Assembly: GCA_002104905.1 (NCBI GenBank) | Contig: MCFE01000763.1 | Coordinates: forward strand, 1 to 38,506 | Direction: 5' to 3' | Source of the DNA: Basidiobolus meristosporus CBS 931.73 | Taxonomy: Eukaryota > Basidiobolomycota > Basidiobolomycetes > Basidiobolales > Basidiobolaceae | Length of the DNA stretch: 38,506 nt | Shown: positions 28,951 through 37,815 of the stretch, in pieces | Numbering within the stretch: the first letter of the stretch is position 1 | How the letters are laid out: each line of letters starts with the position of its first letter | The notes under the pieces: generated by a model | What the model saw: the letters and a program-made list of their open reading frames with translations, nothing else | Databases searched by the model: none | What the model was told of the DNA's origin: nothing | Translations under genes and position numbers: made by a program

Positions 28951-29445
28951 CTACTCCACCATGGCACTGAATACCTTGTAAGTTACTGTTTCTGTACAGG
29001 AAATATCATGCCAACTTACTCTTCTCCAGCAGTAACCTTTGTTACAGCCGCAAATATCCTTACCACCTTTTTGCTTAGTCACCCCACAGACTAGATTTGA
29101 GTTCTCCCAGCTTTTTGCTGTCTTCTCGAAGCGATCCCGGGCATCGAAAAATACGTCAACCCCATTAGTTGCATCAAGAGCACGCTTTACCACGCTATTG
29201 CTAGGTGTTACCAGGCTTTGAGTAAACTCCTGGATCATCTTCACGCATTCCGCGAACCTTACTTCCTTACCAGCGGGAATTGTCTTCAGTGAAGATAAAA
29301 ATTCTTCGCTACACGCCTTTACGTTTTTAAATAGCTCCACATGCTCGGGGGTTGCCGTAATACTGGGCTGGTTGCGGTCAAGAGGAGCGGCAAAAGAGGA
29401 TGCAAGCATCAAAGTACTGACTAAGAGGATATTTCTGAAAAGCAT
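28951..29445 (-). CDS. Secreted Cys-rich protein, family C (intact)
   Basis: 164 residues with signal peptide about 1-20 (MLFRNILLVSTLMLASSFAA). A mostly helical-looking polar domain (about 30-115) has Cys45 and Cys67. A compact Cys-rich C-terminal region (117-164) has Cys120, 132, 134, 139 and 150, including DICGCNKGYCWRR. Seven cysteines is an odd number, so one may be free or pair between chains. TATAAA at 29488-29493 is 43 bp upstream. Broken copies are at 2226 and 15081; this is the only working one here. No family recognised; a secreted, possibly effector-type function is inference. Confidence 0.85.
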   Translation of the reverse strand: MLFRNILLVSTLMLASSFAAPLDRNQPSITATPEHVELFKNVKACSEEFLSSLKTIPAGKEVRFAECVKMIQEFTQSLVTPSNSVVKRALDATNGVDVFFDARDRFEKTAKSWENSNLVCGVTKQKGGKDICGCNKGYCWRRVSWHDISCTETVTYKVFSAMVE

Positions 29446-29487
29446 TTTGTTATTAGATGTTTCTTGAATGGATACTCCTCTTTGGGC

Positions 29488-29493
29488 TTTATA
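29488..29493 (-). promoter_or_regulatory. TATA box of family C gene
   Basis: TATAAA, 43 bp upstream of the ATG at 29445; the same motif survives at about 15574 before the broken copy. Confidence 0.65.
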
Positions 29494-29849
29494 TTCGTTT
29501 ATGTGTAGTCCCGGCCAACCTTCTTAGTTCCCACGACTGCCAATCACTAAGTTTGTAAGTCATACAACATGCAGGTACTGGCGACGTTATATTAAATTGG
29601 AAATCCCCTTTGGTAATCCACCTGGATGTTTAGTCTGTCAAGACTGTGTGCTCGAAATACGCTTGATTTGTAATCTTTTTATATCTTGGGTTTATGCACC
29701 TGACTGTTGCCGATATCGTAGAGAAAAGTCATCCAATTATGAGCAACCATAACGCATTCTTGGATTATGTATATAGTATATGTTCAAACACTGCTTTGAT
29801 ATTGTGTAATTATTTGCATTAGTTCAAGCTGAAGGCTCACTTTTGTTAA

Positions 29850-30265
29850 TCAATGAGCAATCGATCGTAAAGCTGGTTAAAGAGGTTCTGTCATTGATAT
29901 ATATAATGCCGTAGTACCTTTTTTAGCAATGAAGGCCTTGAACCACTTGAGGTCACTATGGGTCATTAGCATGTACACAAATATAGATAATTTATCCGAG
30001 TAATCATTATGTGCTGAGCATAGTTCCAAGAAACTATAAGGTCCTTTCTCTCTTCAAGCACCATGACTGGGTAGGGAGTAGCGATGAATGGGGGGGTAAG
30101 GGAAAGCTTCATGATTGATTTGGTGCAAAGTAAGATTAGGATGACCAACATAAATGAGTCAGATCACGTTCCAAAACTGAAAACAGTCTAGTTTATCCGG
30201 TACAAAGTAGCATTTTTCGCGAGTTGAATTCATCACTGAGCAATGTCTCCTAGATTTGTACACAG
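29850..30265. other. Cassette tail without genes
   Basis: No supported gene. 30175-30270 matches 2750-2850. Confidence 0.45.
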
Positions 30266-30269
30266 CAGT

Positions 30270-30797
30270 AGATTCGACTGGGTAGTATGAGAATATCTTT
30301 CAAGATGTTAGGATGGTGACGTGTAGAGATATACTCAGGGTAATAATCGTTTCTACCGCTCTTCCCAATTCTAACTTCATTATTTATTTTTTGCTTCGTA
30401 TTTTTAACTTATTGTGAGTAAATGTGATTTGTCTTTTTTTTGGGCTACTGAAATGTCTTTGTACGCGTTGATGTATGTTTACTCCTTAGTTTGTAGCAAC
30501 AAGTGTTACGTACTTAAAGAGTAATGTTCTTTAGAGAGTACAAAACTAGATAACGTGTGTGTTATCTTGTAGATTCGACAGGATAGTGTAAGAATATCTC
30601 TTAAAAGATTAGGATGGTGACTTTGTAGAAATATATTCAAGCTAATATTCGTTTCTACTACGCTTTTCTGCGTATAACCCCAAAAATTCCTTTTTATTTG
30701 ATTGCTTGTTTGGTATTTATACCTTATTGTGAGTCTGGTGATTTGTCTTTGATTTGCTTTTCCCTGGCTACTAAGTCGTCTTTGTATGCGTTGATGT
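30270..30797. repeat. Diverged direct repeat, about 205-230 bp units
   Basis: 30270-30475 and 30571-30797 (offset about 301) share AGATTCGAC, GAATATCT, TTAGGATGGTGAC, CGTTTCTAC, ACTTATTGTGAGT-like and GCGTTGATGT blocks in order. They lie just before the tRNA-Leu. Non-coding. Confidence 0.7.
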
Positions 30798-30845
30798 CAC
30801 TTAACATCGAGTGACTCTTTACTCTGTAACACAAACACATTAGCA

Positions 30846-30927
30846 GGTGAGATGGCCGAGTGGTCAAAGGCGCTGCGTTCAGGTCGCAGTCTCTCTGGAG
30901 GCGTGGGTTCGAACCCCACTCTCATCA
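30846..30927 (+). tRNA. tRNA-Leu (anticodon CAG), second copy
   Basis: An 82-nt cloverleaf with the same class II layout as 2998-3079; anticodon at 30880-30882. The acceptor stem pairs GGTGAGA with TCTCATC, so its seventh pair is A-T where the first copy has G-C, a compensatory change that keeps the stem. A box and B box are intact; T5 terminator at 30934-30938. The variable-arm loop also differs. Confidence 0.97.
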
Positions 30928-31470
30928 GCAATATTTTTCTTGTTGCACAAACACTGGTTGCTTTAATTTTACTGGATGCAATGAAAGAGTTGGTATACTC
31001 TCTTGGTTCAAGTAATAATCACTAATTTGATAATTCATCATTGATTGCCCTACTACTTAGACTACTCACCACTCATTCATCGTTGGTGACCCTACTGCTT
31101 GTTATTACTCTGGCAGATTCGGAATATAGATATTACTCCACCAGTTTATGAGGTAAATATATACATACATACATAGAACATGCAAGCTATAGACTGTCAG
31201 TCTACTTATGTCAATCTTTACGGCGCAAGGTCAGATGCATTGTTTCGCTGGCTTGCATGGACATCCGAGAAAATCGAAGCAAAAAGTAAAGTCTCCGTGA
31301 TTTTCTTCAGCAATCGAGGAGATTGATAGTAACTTCATTAGAATTATAACGACTCCTAACATAAAGCGCGCGCACACAGCGCTGGTTTATTAGCATACAT
31401 GTATGCCTGAATCGCTTTCGCTACCATCCAACTAGTGCGAATCAACCTCCGTAAATAAAGATATTACACT
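30928..31470. other. Intergenic stretch, nothing identified
   Basis: About 540 bp between the tRNA and the hydrolase 3' end. No gene seen; AATAAA for the hydrolase (minus strand) is at 31474-31479. Confidence 0.45.
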
Positions 31471-31501
31471 TGTTTATTAATGATTGATATGTACATTGAT
31501 C

Positions 31502-32425
31502 TTAACAGTCAACCAAATATTGTGTAAAATATTGGTTAAGCTTTTCCGCAATTGGGTTGACATACTTCAGTACGTCGTAAAGATCCACGTGTGAGGCCCC
31601 CTCAACGAGGAACAGCTCCTTTGGCTCTTTGGCCTTCTCAATAGTCTTTTCACTGAAATACTTGGTGTCAGCATCTGTCCCCGCAATCAGCAAGACTGGA
31701 CGTGGGGAAATCAAGTGCACATAGTCGAATGCAGAGAACTGCACCAACTTGTCCATGCTTCTGAAGACATATGAGTTTGTGCTGCGAGGGTGCTGGGCGC
31801 GGGGTGTGCAGTAGTAGTCATAAGCTTCCGCAAAGAGACTGCGAGGTGGCAGGGCTGCAGCATCTTCTGCAGTCTTTGGGACCCAGTTGGTCATGTATGG
31901 CTCTTCACCCTTGGCCTCTCTTGTGCGTTGTCTTGCCGACTCCTGCAGACCTTTTTGCAGGTCTTCGAATGAAAGACTACCATTCAGACCTTCTCTCCAC
32001 AATTCACCAACATCGGCTGAGCTGATCCCAGCAACAGCCTTGATGCGTACATCAGTCTGTGCTGCACAGGTTGCGTATCCTCCTGAGGCGCAGATGCCTA
32101 GTGCACCGATTCTCTCGGGATCAACCTCGTCCAAAGTGGTGAGGTAGGATATGGCACTTTTGATGTCCTCCACCCTCTGGTTGGGATCTTCAAGATACCT
32201 GGGGAGACCTTCACTCTCACCCTGGTAGGCAGCATCGAAAGTCAGGGCAATAAACCCAAGCTCAACCAGTTTCTCGGCGTAAAGGCCTGAGGTTTGTTCC
32301 TTTACACCACCACCGGGATGGCTAACGACAACAGCGGCCTGCTTTTTGGGCTGAGTATCCTTGGGGAGATAAAGGTTACCAGCAATCTTGATTCCTTGAC
32401 TTTGAAAAGTTACTTGGCGAGGCAT
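31502..32425 (-). CDS. Alpha/beta hydrolase, dienelactone-hydrolase-like
   Basis: 307 residues, complete. SHPGGG (35-40) is the oxyanion-region motif. The nucleophile elbow is GICASGGY (110-117), probably using Cys112 in the G-x-C-x-[GS] arrangement of dienelactone hydrolases; Ser114 is the alternative. The likely acid is Asp251 or Asp253 (AGTDADTKYF) and the base His279 (EGASHVDLYD). No signal peptide; cytosolic. Substrate unknown. TATATAAA at 32475-32482 is 50 bp upstream, AATAAA 23 bp downstream. At least seven fragments of this gene are scattered through the window, so it belongs to an expanded and mostly dead subtelomeric family. This type is widespread in bacteria and fungi, so old transfer is possible but untested. 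Confidence 0.93.
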   Translation of the reverse strand: MPRQVTFQSQGIKIAGNLYLPKDTQPKKQAAVVVSHPGGGVKEQTSGLYAEKLVELGFIALTFDAAYQGESEGLPRYLEDPNQRVEDIKSAISYLTTLDEVDPERIGALGICASGGYATCAAQTDVRIKAVAGISSADVGELWREGLNGSLSFEDLQKGLQESARQRTREAKGEEPYMTNWVPKTAEDAAALPPRSLFAEAYDYYCTPRAQHPRSTNSYVFRSMDKLVQFSAFDYVHLISPRPVLLIAGTDADTKYFSEKTIEKAKEPKELFLVEGASHVDLYDVLKYVNPIAEKLNQYFTQYLVDC

Positions 32426-32474
32426 GTTTGGAGATATGGTGATATTTTACTGTTAGATCAGTTAGAATCCAGCC

Positions 32475-32482
32475 TTTATATA
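32475..32482 (-). promoter_or_regulatory. TATA box of the hydrolase gene
   Basis: TATATAAA, 50 bp upstream of the ATG at 32425. Confidence 0.65.
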
Positions 32483-32843
32483 GAGACCTGATGCTTACTT
32501 GAGAGGAATTATCCAAATATCCCGAAAGCCGTGTGGTCTGCCACTTGGATTTTCTAAGAATCCAAATCGTAAAAAATTTGATCGCTCGTGATGTAATCAT
32601 GGAGATATTGCTTGGTGGAACAGTAAATACTGCGGATGTCAGATCTGAGATAATGCCCAATTTGGCGGACTGAATTTCTTCTGGCGATTGCATTGTTGGT
32701 AGGAGGGATGGATGAACCGGCTTCATATCAACATTGACTACCAAATGCCGTAAATGGGCGTGACACAGCACACTACTGTACTTGGTAGTAGCTTACGCTT
32801 GGACTGTTATCCAAGAGCTTCAGTTAAATAAACATCGTTCCAT

Positions 32844-33137
32844 TTGAGCCGAATATTCAACCGTACTGCGCAATCACGTTACCTTTCAAACAAATATCAG
32901 GTTAAGTCAGAGATCAATGCTACTGCTTTGGAATTTGACCTTTTGCGCTTGGGCCATGGTAAATATAGATTAAATATTTGTACTGCACACCGAAAATCGT
33001 GTACCATTTCGATTGATTCCCAATTTATCGAAGCTGAGAACACGATCGAAAACCCCAGTCTATATCCCAATTACCCGGTAAATGACAATCAACAACTCAA
33101 CCGCAGTTTTTCGATCAGTCATCCGAATTCCAGATAG
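32844..33137 (+). other. Open frame without ATG, unassigned
   Basis: A plus-strand frame of 97 codons opening at TTG. It has a normal-looking composition, with no signal peptide and no paralogue in frame. The first 30 bp match 25105-25125 in a non-coding setting, which argues against it. Confidence 0.15.
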
Positions 33138-33139
33138 GC

Positions 33140-33500
33140 GGCCAATCAATGATAAGCAGCAGAGTGTCAATTGCTAGTGTAATTCTCGCCAACCCAGCAA
33201 TCCACTAGCCATTGAACATACCATGTAGACTCCATATATGCATATATCTCACATCAATCCATGATTGTTGAGACAGATAGAGTGGTGCTAGAAGCAAAGA
33301 TCATTGGTGCTAATAGCCATGTTTATTGAAGGGGCTTGTCCAGTGAAGAAGGTGTAAATCATGGTGGCTTCCTTATCTCAAATAATCCCACATATACAGA
33401 GATTGTATATAAAGTGACGGCTTAAGAGTATACATCTATTTCGCCCAACTTAACGCACAGTTCTCGATTGTCAGCGACAATATTGATGATTAATATGTAC
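33140..33500. other. Intergenic stretch, nothing identified
   Basis: No gene. A 17-bp match to about 19492-19508 (TGAAGGGGCTTGTCCAG at about 33327) is the only shared sequence noticed. Confidence 0.4.
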
Positions 33501-33504
33501 ATTT

Positions 33505-33655
33505 GCCTTACCAGTCAACCAAATATTGTGTAAAGTATTGGTTAAGTTTTTCCGCAATAGGTTTACATACTTGAGTACGTCGTAAAGATTTACGTATTAA
33601 GCTCCCTCAAGGAGGAGCAGCTCTTTTGGCTCTTTGACCTTCTCAAGAGTCTTTC
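33505..33655 (-). pseudogene. Alpha/beta-hydrolase fragment (relic 3, 3' end)
   Basis: Matches 31500-31650, the last about 50 codons of the hydrolase (CAGTCAACCAAATATTGTGT, TACGTCGTAAAGAT). It has single-base losses and ends abruptly into the 22155-22230 duplicate. Confidence 0.8.
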
Positions 33656-33725
33656 AAACATAGAAAAATAGCGGAATAAGAAATGCATGTTTCAATGTTA
33701 CAACGCTTGATATTCCATTGGCCCT
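33650..33725. repeat. Duplicate of 22155-22230
   Basis: AAATAGCGGAATAAGAAATGC followed by TTTCAATGTTACAACGCTTG, near identical to 22155-22230. Confidence 0.75.
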
Positions 33726-33870
33726 ATCAAGTTATAGCCACTAGTAGAAGTATTACAAGACACACCTAACTATATACACTGACTATACAGGTTATAGCAA
33801 CTCATTTTATTGCCATCATTACTCTCTTGATAATTAACGAGGATTACATATTTTACACATGGATAGACTC

Positions 33871-34599
33871 CTAAAGACTTGAGAACACTTTGATAGCATC
33901 CACGGCGGTGGATTTAGCACTTGCAGGGTTAGCTCCAGTAACTACCCGGCCATCAGTCTGGGTAAAGTCGGCAAATGGAGTAGGGGGTGCCACATACTCT
34001 GCTCCGACCGCCGCTGCCCCTTCCTCAATTGTGGCTACATTGGCCGATTTGATCAGCTCAAGTAAATTTAGCATTTCCTCACCCTCAGTGGTGAACCCAG
34101 TAACCTTTTTGCCAGCAATGATGGACTTACCAGTGGTACTGTCCATGATTCCTGGGAGAATGGCGGGTCCGTGACATACAGCTGAAACCACACCCCCGCG
34201 CTTATAAATGTCTTCAGCAATATGCTGCAGGTGACGAGCTGTAGGATAATCCCAAAGGGTTGCGTGGCCAGCAGAGGCAAAGAACAGTCCATAGTCAGCA
34301 GGGTTAAGATCTTCTGCCTTGTAAAGATGTGTGTTCAGCTTGACATTGAAAGGGTGTGAAGGGTTAGCCAGCACCTTTTGATCTTCTTCGGAGAGGAAAT
34401 CCTTGGACAGTGAGTGTTCATCCACTCCGTAGGTACCAGTCTCGGAGGCAAAATCGACCTCAAACCCGGCCTCAACAAGCGCTTCGTAAGGATGCAATGC
34501 TTCAGTGTAAAAGAGTCCAGTTTTACTGCCGTTAGCGTAAAATGGCTCGTTATAGCTGGTGATGGCAAGTAGTGCTCTGCGTGGAAGGTTGACTTGCAT
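33871..34599 (-). CDS. Hsp31-like DJ-1/PfpI family protein (glyoxalase III type), copy 3
   Basis: 242 residues, intact, with Cys142-His143 (AVCHGP) and Glu33. The N-terminus is MQVNLPRR instead of MPANLPRR; the body is closest to copy 2. TATATAA at 34643-34649 is 44 bp upstream; AATAAA (minus strand) at 33806-33811 is 60 bp downstream. The promoter region is more diverged from copies 1 and 2 than they are from each other. All three copies keep the catalytic residues, so all may be functional. Confidence 0.95.
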   Translation of the reverse strand: MQVNLPRRALLAITSYNEPFYANGSKTGLFYTEALHPYEALVEAGFEVDFASETGTYGVDEHSLSKDFLSEEDQKVLANPSHPFNVKLNTHLYKAEDLNPADYGLFFASAGHATLWDYPTARHLQHIAEDIYKRGGVVSAVCHGPAILPGIMDSTTGKSIIAGKKVTGFTTEGEEMLNLLELIKSANVATIEEGAAAVGAEYVAPPTPFADFTQTDGRVVTGANPASAKSTAVDAIKVFSSL

Positions 34600-34642
34600 T
34601 GTAATTTAGTTCTGAATACCAAACCAGGTTCATTGAGTCACG

Positions 34643-34649
34643 TTATATA
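34643..34649 (-). promoter_or_regulatory. TATA box of Hsp31-like copy 3
   Basis: TATATAA, 44 bp upstream of the ATG at 34599. Confidence 0.65.
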
Positions 34650-34849
34650 ATGGGCTCGTGTAACTAGATGACAAATTGATCGAAATTTCTGGCAATGGAT
34701 CATATTTTTTTTGATCACTTATTGAGATACCAACCATTTTTGGTTAGAACTACGATGGCTTTTGTGGTGTATTATGTAATATGCATCAAACGGCGGGGAT
34801 AGACATAACCGTCTATGCTTTGATTGTCTGTACGCGCTAGTTGCGATTT

Positions 34850-34935
34850 GCTTTTTGGGTTGAGTATCTTCGGGGAAATAAAGGTTTCAGACTACCTTGC
34901 TTCCGTGTCATTGGAAAGCCACTTGACATACTTCT
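34850..34935 (-). pseudogene. Decayed 5' end of the hydrolase gene upstream of Hsp31-like copy 3
   Basis: TTTTGGGTTGAGTATCTTCGG and the following 70 bp match the first codons of the hydrolase, as at 21229 and 24672, but more diverged. It lies about 250 bp upstream of the Hsp31-like start. Confidence 0.65.
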
Positions 34936-35039
34936 TTTACTGTCAGACTAGTCAGATTTCAGCTTATATGTACATTACTTGTCGTCTGGCTATTAACGTA
35001 GCTAAATATTTGTGAACCCGTGTAGTCTGCCACTTGGAA

Positions 35040-35705
35040 AAATTAACTTGATTTTCTCACCGGTTGCTACTTTCATAACTTCAATGCCTCGCTATTTATT
35101 AAACATTATCTCGTTAGTCTTTAGGTGGTAACTAGCAAGATGATAAGCCGATATTTCTCTCAGCCAGATTTGCCACCTTCTTGGGTTCATTTCACCATTG
35201 TTTTGGACACATTAGAAGCAGTTTTGGCTTCAATTCACCTACCAAAGCTATAGTGTGATAGTCTAACAACAGGTACTGGCAGCAGGGGGGAGGAGGTTAG
35301 GAATTCGAAAGACGCATTAGCTAAGCACCGGTGCTAAACAGGACCAGGAAACCGAGCTTGAGGTGATAATGGGTTATCAAGCAAAAATTCCAAAGCTAAT
35401 TAACATTTTGGGTATTTGGCTGCTGAGGTATTCATGGGCTTGCAACAATTGAAAGACTGAGAGTGAAGTTCCAAACTAATAGTGAATCGCAACCACCGCT
35501 GAATATACTTATTCTTCCCATGCATGCAATCATTTTCATAAGCCCTAAAAATCGCTGTGCAGTAAGAAGTAAATAAAGAACGTTTAACTGCAACCTTTTT
35601 CATAATCCCTTGCCATCCCAAATATAGTGGCACCTGGATCAATTTATAAATAGGTATATGGTCAGGTTCTGATAGAAGCGCTGCCACTTGTCGAGGGTCA
35701 ACGTT
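35040..35705. other. Intergenic stretch, nothing identified
   Basis: Contains only an unsupported minus-strand frame (35400-35762) whose upstream end overlaps the family B relic. Confidence 0.4.
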
Positions 35706-35707
35706 AC

Positions 35708-35802
35708 TAATACTAGGCTTAATGTCTATTTCCACCGAGATACCTAACTTTGAGGTGCACATCTCTTCTACTGCTTGTACCCCCTGAGTGATGATGATTT
35801 AA
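35708..35802 (-). pseudogene. 3' end fragment of family B
   Basis: CTTAATGTCTATTTCCACYGAGATACCTAACTTTGA-like sequence and CTTGTACCCCCTGAGTGATGAT match the last about 30 codons and 3' flank of 4310-4435, with internal deletions. Confidence 0.6.
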
Positions 35803-35810
35803 GTTAGCCT

Positions 35811-35996
35811 TTACCGTGTGAACAGTGATCGCAATTTGGTCAATTGTATCCTTGATATCATTCTAAACAATAAAACTTTGTGCAATGGGGTGTTGCTCTC
35901 CTTTCGTATCTTTGTTATCTCGTAAAATAGTTCTATCAGCTGTCCTTGAGTAACGCTTAGTTGTTGGACACCCGCTCTTTTATATTGTGTTTTCAA
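35811..35996 (-). pseudogene. Family M relic, second copy
   Basis: Paralogous to 4982-5142. A frame encoding NDIKDTIDQIAITVHTVK is interrupted by a stop just upstream. Adjacent to a family B fragment, as in cassette copy 2, so M once followed B here too. Confidence 0.4.
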
Positions 35997-36039
35997 AGTT
36001 CAGCCATATTCTACCTGCGATCACAAGAAATTGGTAAAC

Positions 36040-36130
36040 ACAAGATATTTATTTATTGTTTGCCGAGAATTGGGATATTGATTAGATAATACTTAGATTA
36101 ATTAAGCCTGCCTCGGACTTCGTTCTTGCC
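36040..36130 (-). pseudogene. Family N relic, third copy
   Basis: TTATTTATTGTTTGCCGAGAATTGGGATATTG-type sequence shared with 5490-5600 and 16212-16320. Confidence 0.3.
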
Positions 36131-36259
36131 ATGGTTAGTTACTTTACTTATGTTGTGCGTTAACTACGCTACTACAATTAGTAACCTGGGAGCCACAACA
36201 AATGCATACGGATATATTATAGTCTGTAGATTTCTCCAGAATGTCACTTAACAATGGCG

Positions 36260-36600
36260 TAGTGACTACTTAAGCCAACTCCAAGGCTTCTGTTGGTGCC
36301 TGTCCGCTTTGTATTTGCAATTTGTGCCTCGAATGAAAGACTGCCATTCATACCTTCTCTCCACAACTCGCCAACATCTGCCTTAATGCGAACAAGTGGC
36401 ATATCCTCCTGAAGCACAGATACCCGGCACTCCAACCCTCTCATGGTCAGCCTCATCCAGGGTGGTGAGATAGGACACGGTACTGTTGAAGTCCCTGACT
36501 CTCTGACTAGGGTCTTCCAGGTATCTGGGAAGGCCTTCACTCTCGAAAGTAAGGGTGATCTCAGTAATGAAAGGAATTATTCAAATATGCTGGACAATTG
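36260..36600 (-). pseudogene. Alpha/beta-hydrolase fragment (relic 4)
   Basis: Matches 31955-32270 of the hydrolase: DVGELWREGMNGSLSFE is readable, followed in another frame by sequences for the nucleophile region and the EDPNQ-like segment. The N-terminal coding part is deleted, so the end at 36570 joins sequence found upstream of the intact gene (GGAATTATTCAAATAT). Confidence 0.8.
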
Positions 36601-36756
36601 GTAAGCCAGAATGAAGTTTGGCTGAGGGTTTGATGTGGAGTTTACATATATATATCCCCTAATAACGAGCTTATTTAATTCACGCATACGTTTATACCTA
36701 TGAGCAATGCTTTGAGCGGCGTACAAAGACAATTGATGTATGGTCATGGCGGCATC

Positions 36757-36999
36757 CTAGCCCTGAAAGCTGTAGCTCCATTTTCGGTTGATTGACTGAA
36801 AGCTTCCGTTGTAGCTCTTGCGCTTTCCAGATTTCACCTCCTGCCACAACTTGTTGAGCTCGTCAATGCTGGCATAAGGAGAGCCTGCATTAGTGTTTTC
36901 CCAAATCGTCCAGCTTGCTCCATTGAACTTGCTCCCCAATTCTTGCAGCTTCCCGGAGTTGACCAAGCCCAAAATATAATCCTGACTGAAGTAGACCAT
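36757..36999 (-). CDS. Small Trp/Lys-containing protein, unknown function
   Basis: 80 residues from the ATG at 36999, which is 42 bp after TATAAA (37041-37046). The frame stays open upstream to 37041, but that would start within the TATA box, so the internal ATG is chosen. No signal peptide. The sequence is rich in Ser, Lys, Asn and Trp (SWTIWENTNAG, LWQEVKSGKRK, NRKWSYSF). It may be a distant relative of 6180-6398, based on NG-x-[FY]-x-S-[VI], WT-x-W and the G-[KR]-[KR] stretch. It is the last protein gene before the telomere. Confidence 0.6.
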   Translation of the reverse strand: MVYFSQDYILGLVNSGKLQELGSKFNGASWTIWENTNAGSPYASIDELNKLWQEVKSGKRKSYNGSFQSINRKWSYSFQG

Positions 37000-37040
37000 T
37001 GTTGGTGGATTTTTATGGTGATGTTGGCCAACTTCAGGCA

Positions 37041-37046
37041 TTTATA
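37041..37046 (-). promoter_or_regulatory. TATA box of the 36757-36999 gene
   Basis: TATAAA, 42 bp upstream of the ATG at 36999. Confidence 0.6.
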
Positions 37047-37049
37047 TGG

Positions 37050-37560
37050 AGGAACCTTACCCCAGGAGGTTTTGCAGAGCATGTGCCAAAAAATGTTAGA
37101 ACAGAGGAGCAGTAAAATGGCTCCAAGGCACCAAATTGGTATACCTCAAGTGCAGATTAACTCTAATATCCATCTTACATTGGAATCATCAGTCACACAA
37201 GTGGTTTATGTTGTGCATCAACATTTAAAACTTAGCCAATTTTACTCCATTTGAAAATCTAGTACCCTAACTGATTTTCCCTAACCCAAACATAACAAAT
37301 CCCAGTTACAGTTTATTTTATCCCACCTCAGAATCTATTTTTAGCTATCACACCTGATCTATTTTCAAATGGTCATTACGTTATCAACCTATCTGCCAAG
37401 CCTTCCCAGGTGATTAGTCATCTGAGATCTATCCAACCACTGTGCAGTTGCCAAGACATCCGTTGATTGATGATGTAATTTTCATTTATCTTATGCACCT
37501 ATGAACACCCAAATTGATTTCAATCAATCCAGTCCCTTGGCGCTCACTAATTCAACTTGG
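37050..37560. other. Subtelomeric non-coding stretch
   Basis: AT- and CCTAA-containing sequence with no supported gene; CCCTAAC occurs at 37264 and 37280 as isolated telomere-like hexamers. Confidence 0.4.
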
Positions 37561-37564
37561 GTTA

Positions 37565-37815
37565 GGGGGGGGGGAGACAGTCACCAACAGGTGAAATCTT
37601 TATTTCAGTTGAAACAAAGAAGCCAGCGCTACTGTTGTAGCTTTGATACAAGAGTGTGTAGCTGAGGGGAATTTGTAGGTAAGTTAATAAGAAGTGATGA
37701 TAGCTCTTCAGTGCTCAAGACACTGTTCAGTGGGAAGGGGGGTAGGGGTAGGGGAGGAAAGTCACCAAGTGGTGAAATCTTTATTTACTTATGACAAGTA
37801 TCCAAAGAAGCCATG
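37565..37815. repeat. Direct repeat with G-run and GGTGAAATCTTTATTT
   Basis: 37565-37625 and about 37736-37816. Each has a G-rich run (G10 in the first; GGGGGG and GGGG runs in the second), then AGTCACCAA, GGTGAAATCTTTATTT and, later, CAAAGAAGCCA. Confidence 0.8.

Larger units (their letters stand above)
26790..30927. repeat. Subtelomeric cassette, copy 4 (L-A-B-C-tRNA)
   Basis: The most complete copy at its right side: L relic, broken A, intact B, intact C and tRNA-Leu in order. The left part (26790-27600) matches 505-1235 and 12500-13490. The tail 29560-29830 matches 15640-15860, and 30175-30270 matches 2750-2850. Confidence 0.75.

Noticed and set aside
32376-32771. A 131-codon minus-strand frame upstream of the hydrolase
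   Set aside because: It spans the hydrolase promoter and overlaps its start in another frame. The matching regions at 21.4 and 24.8 kb are not open.
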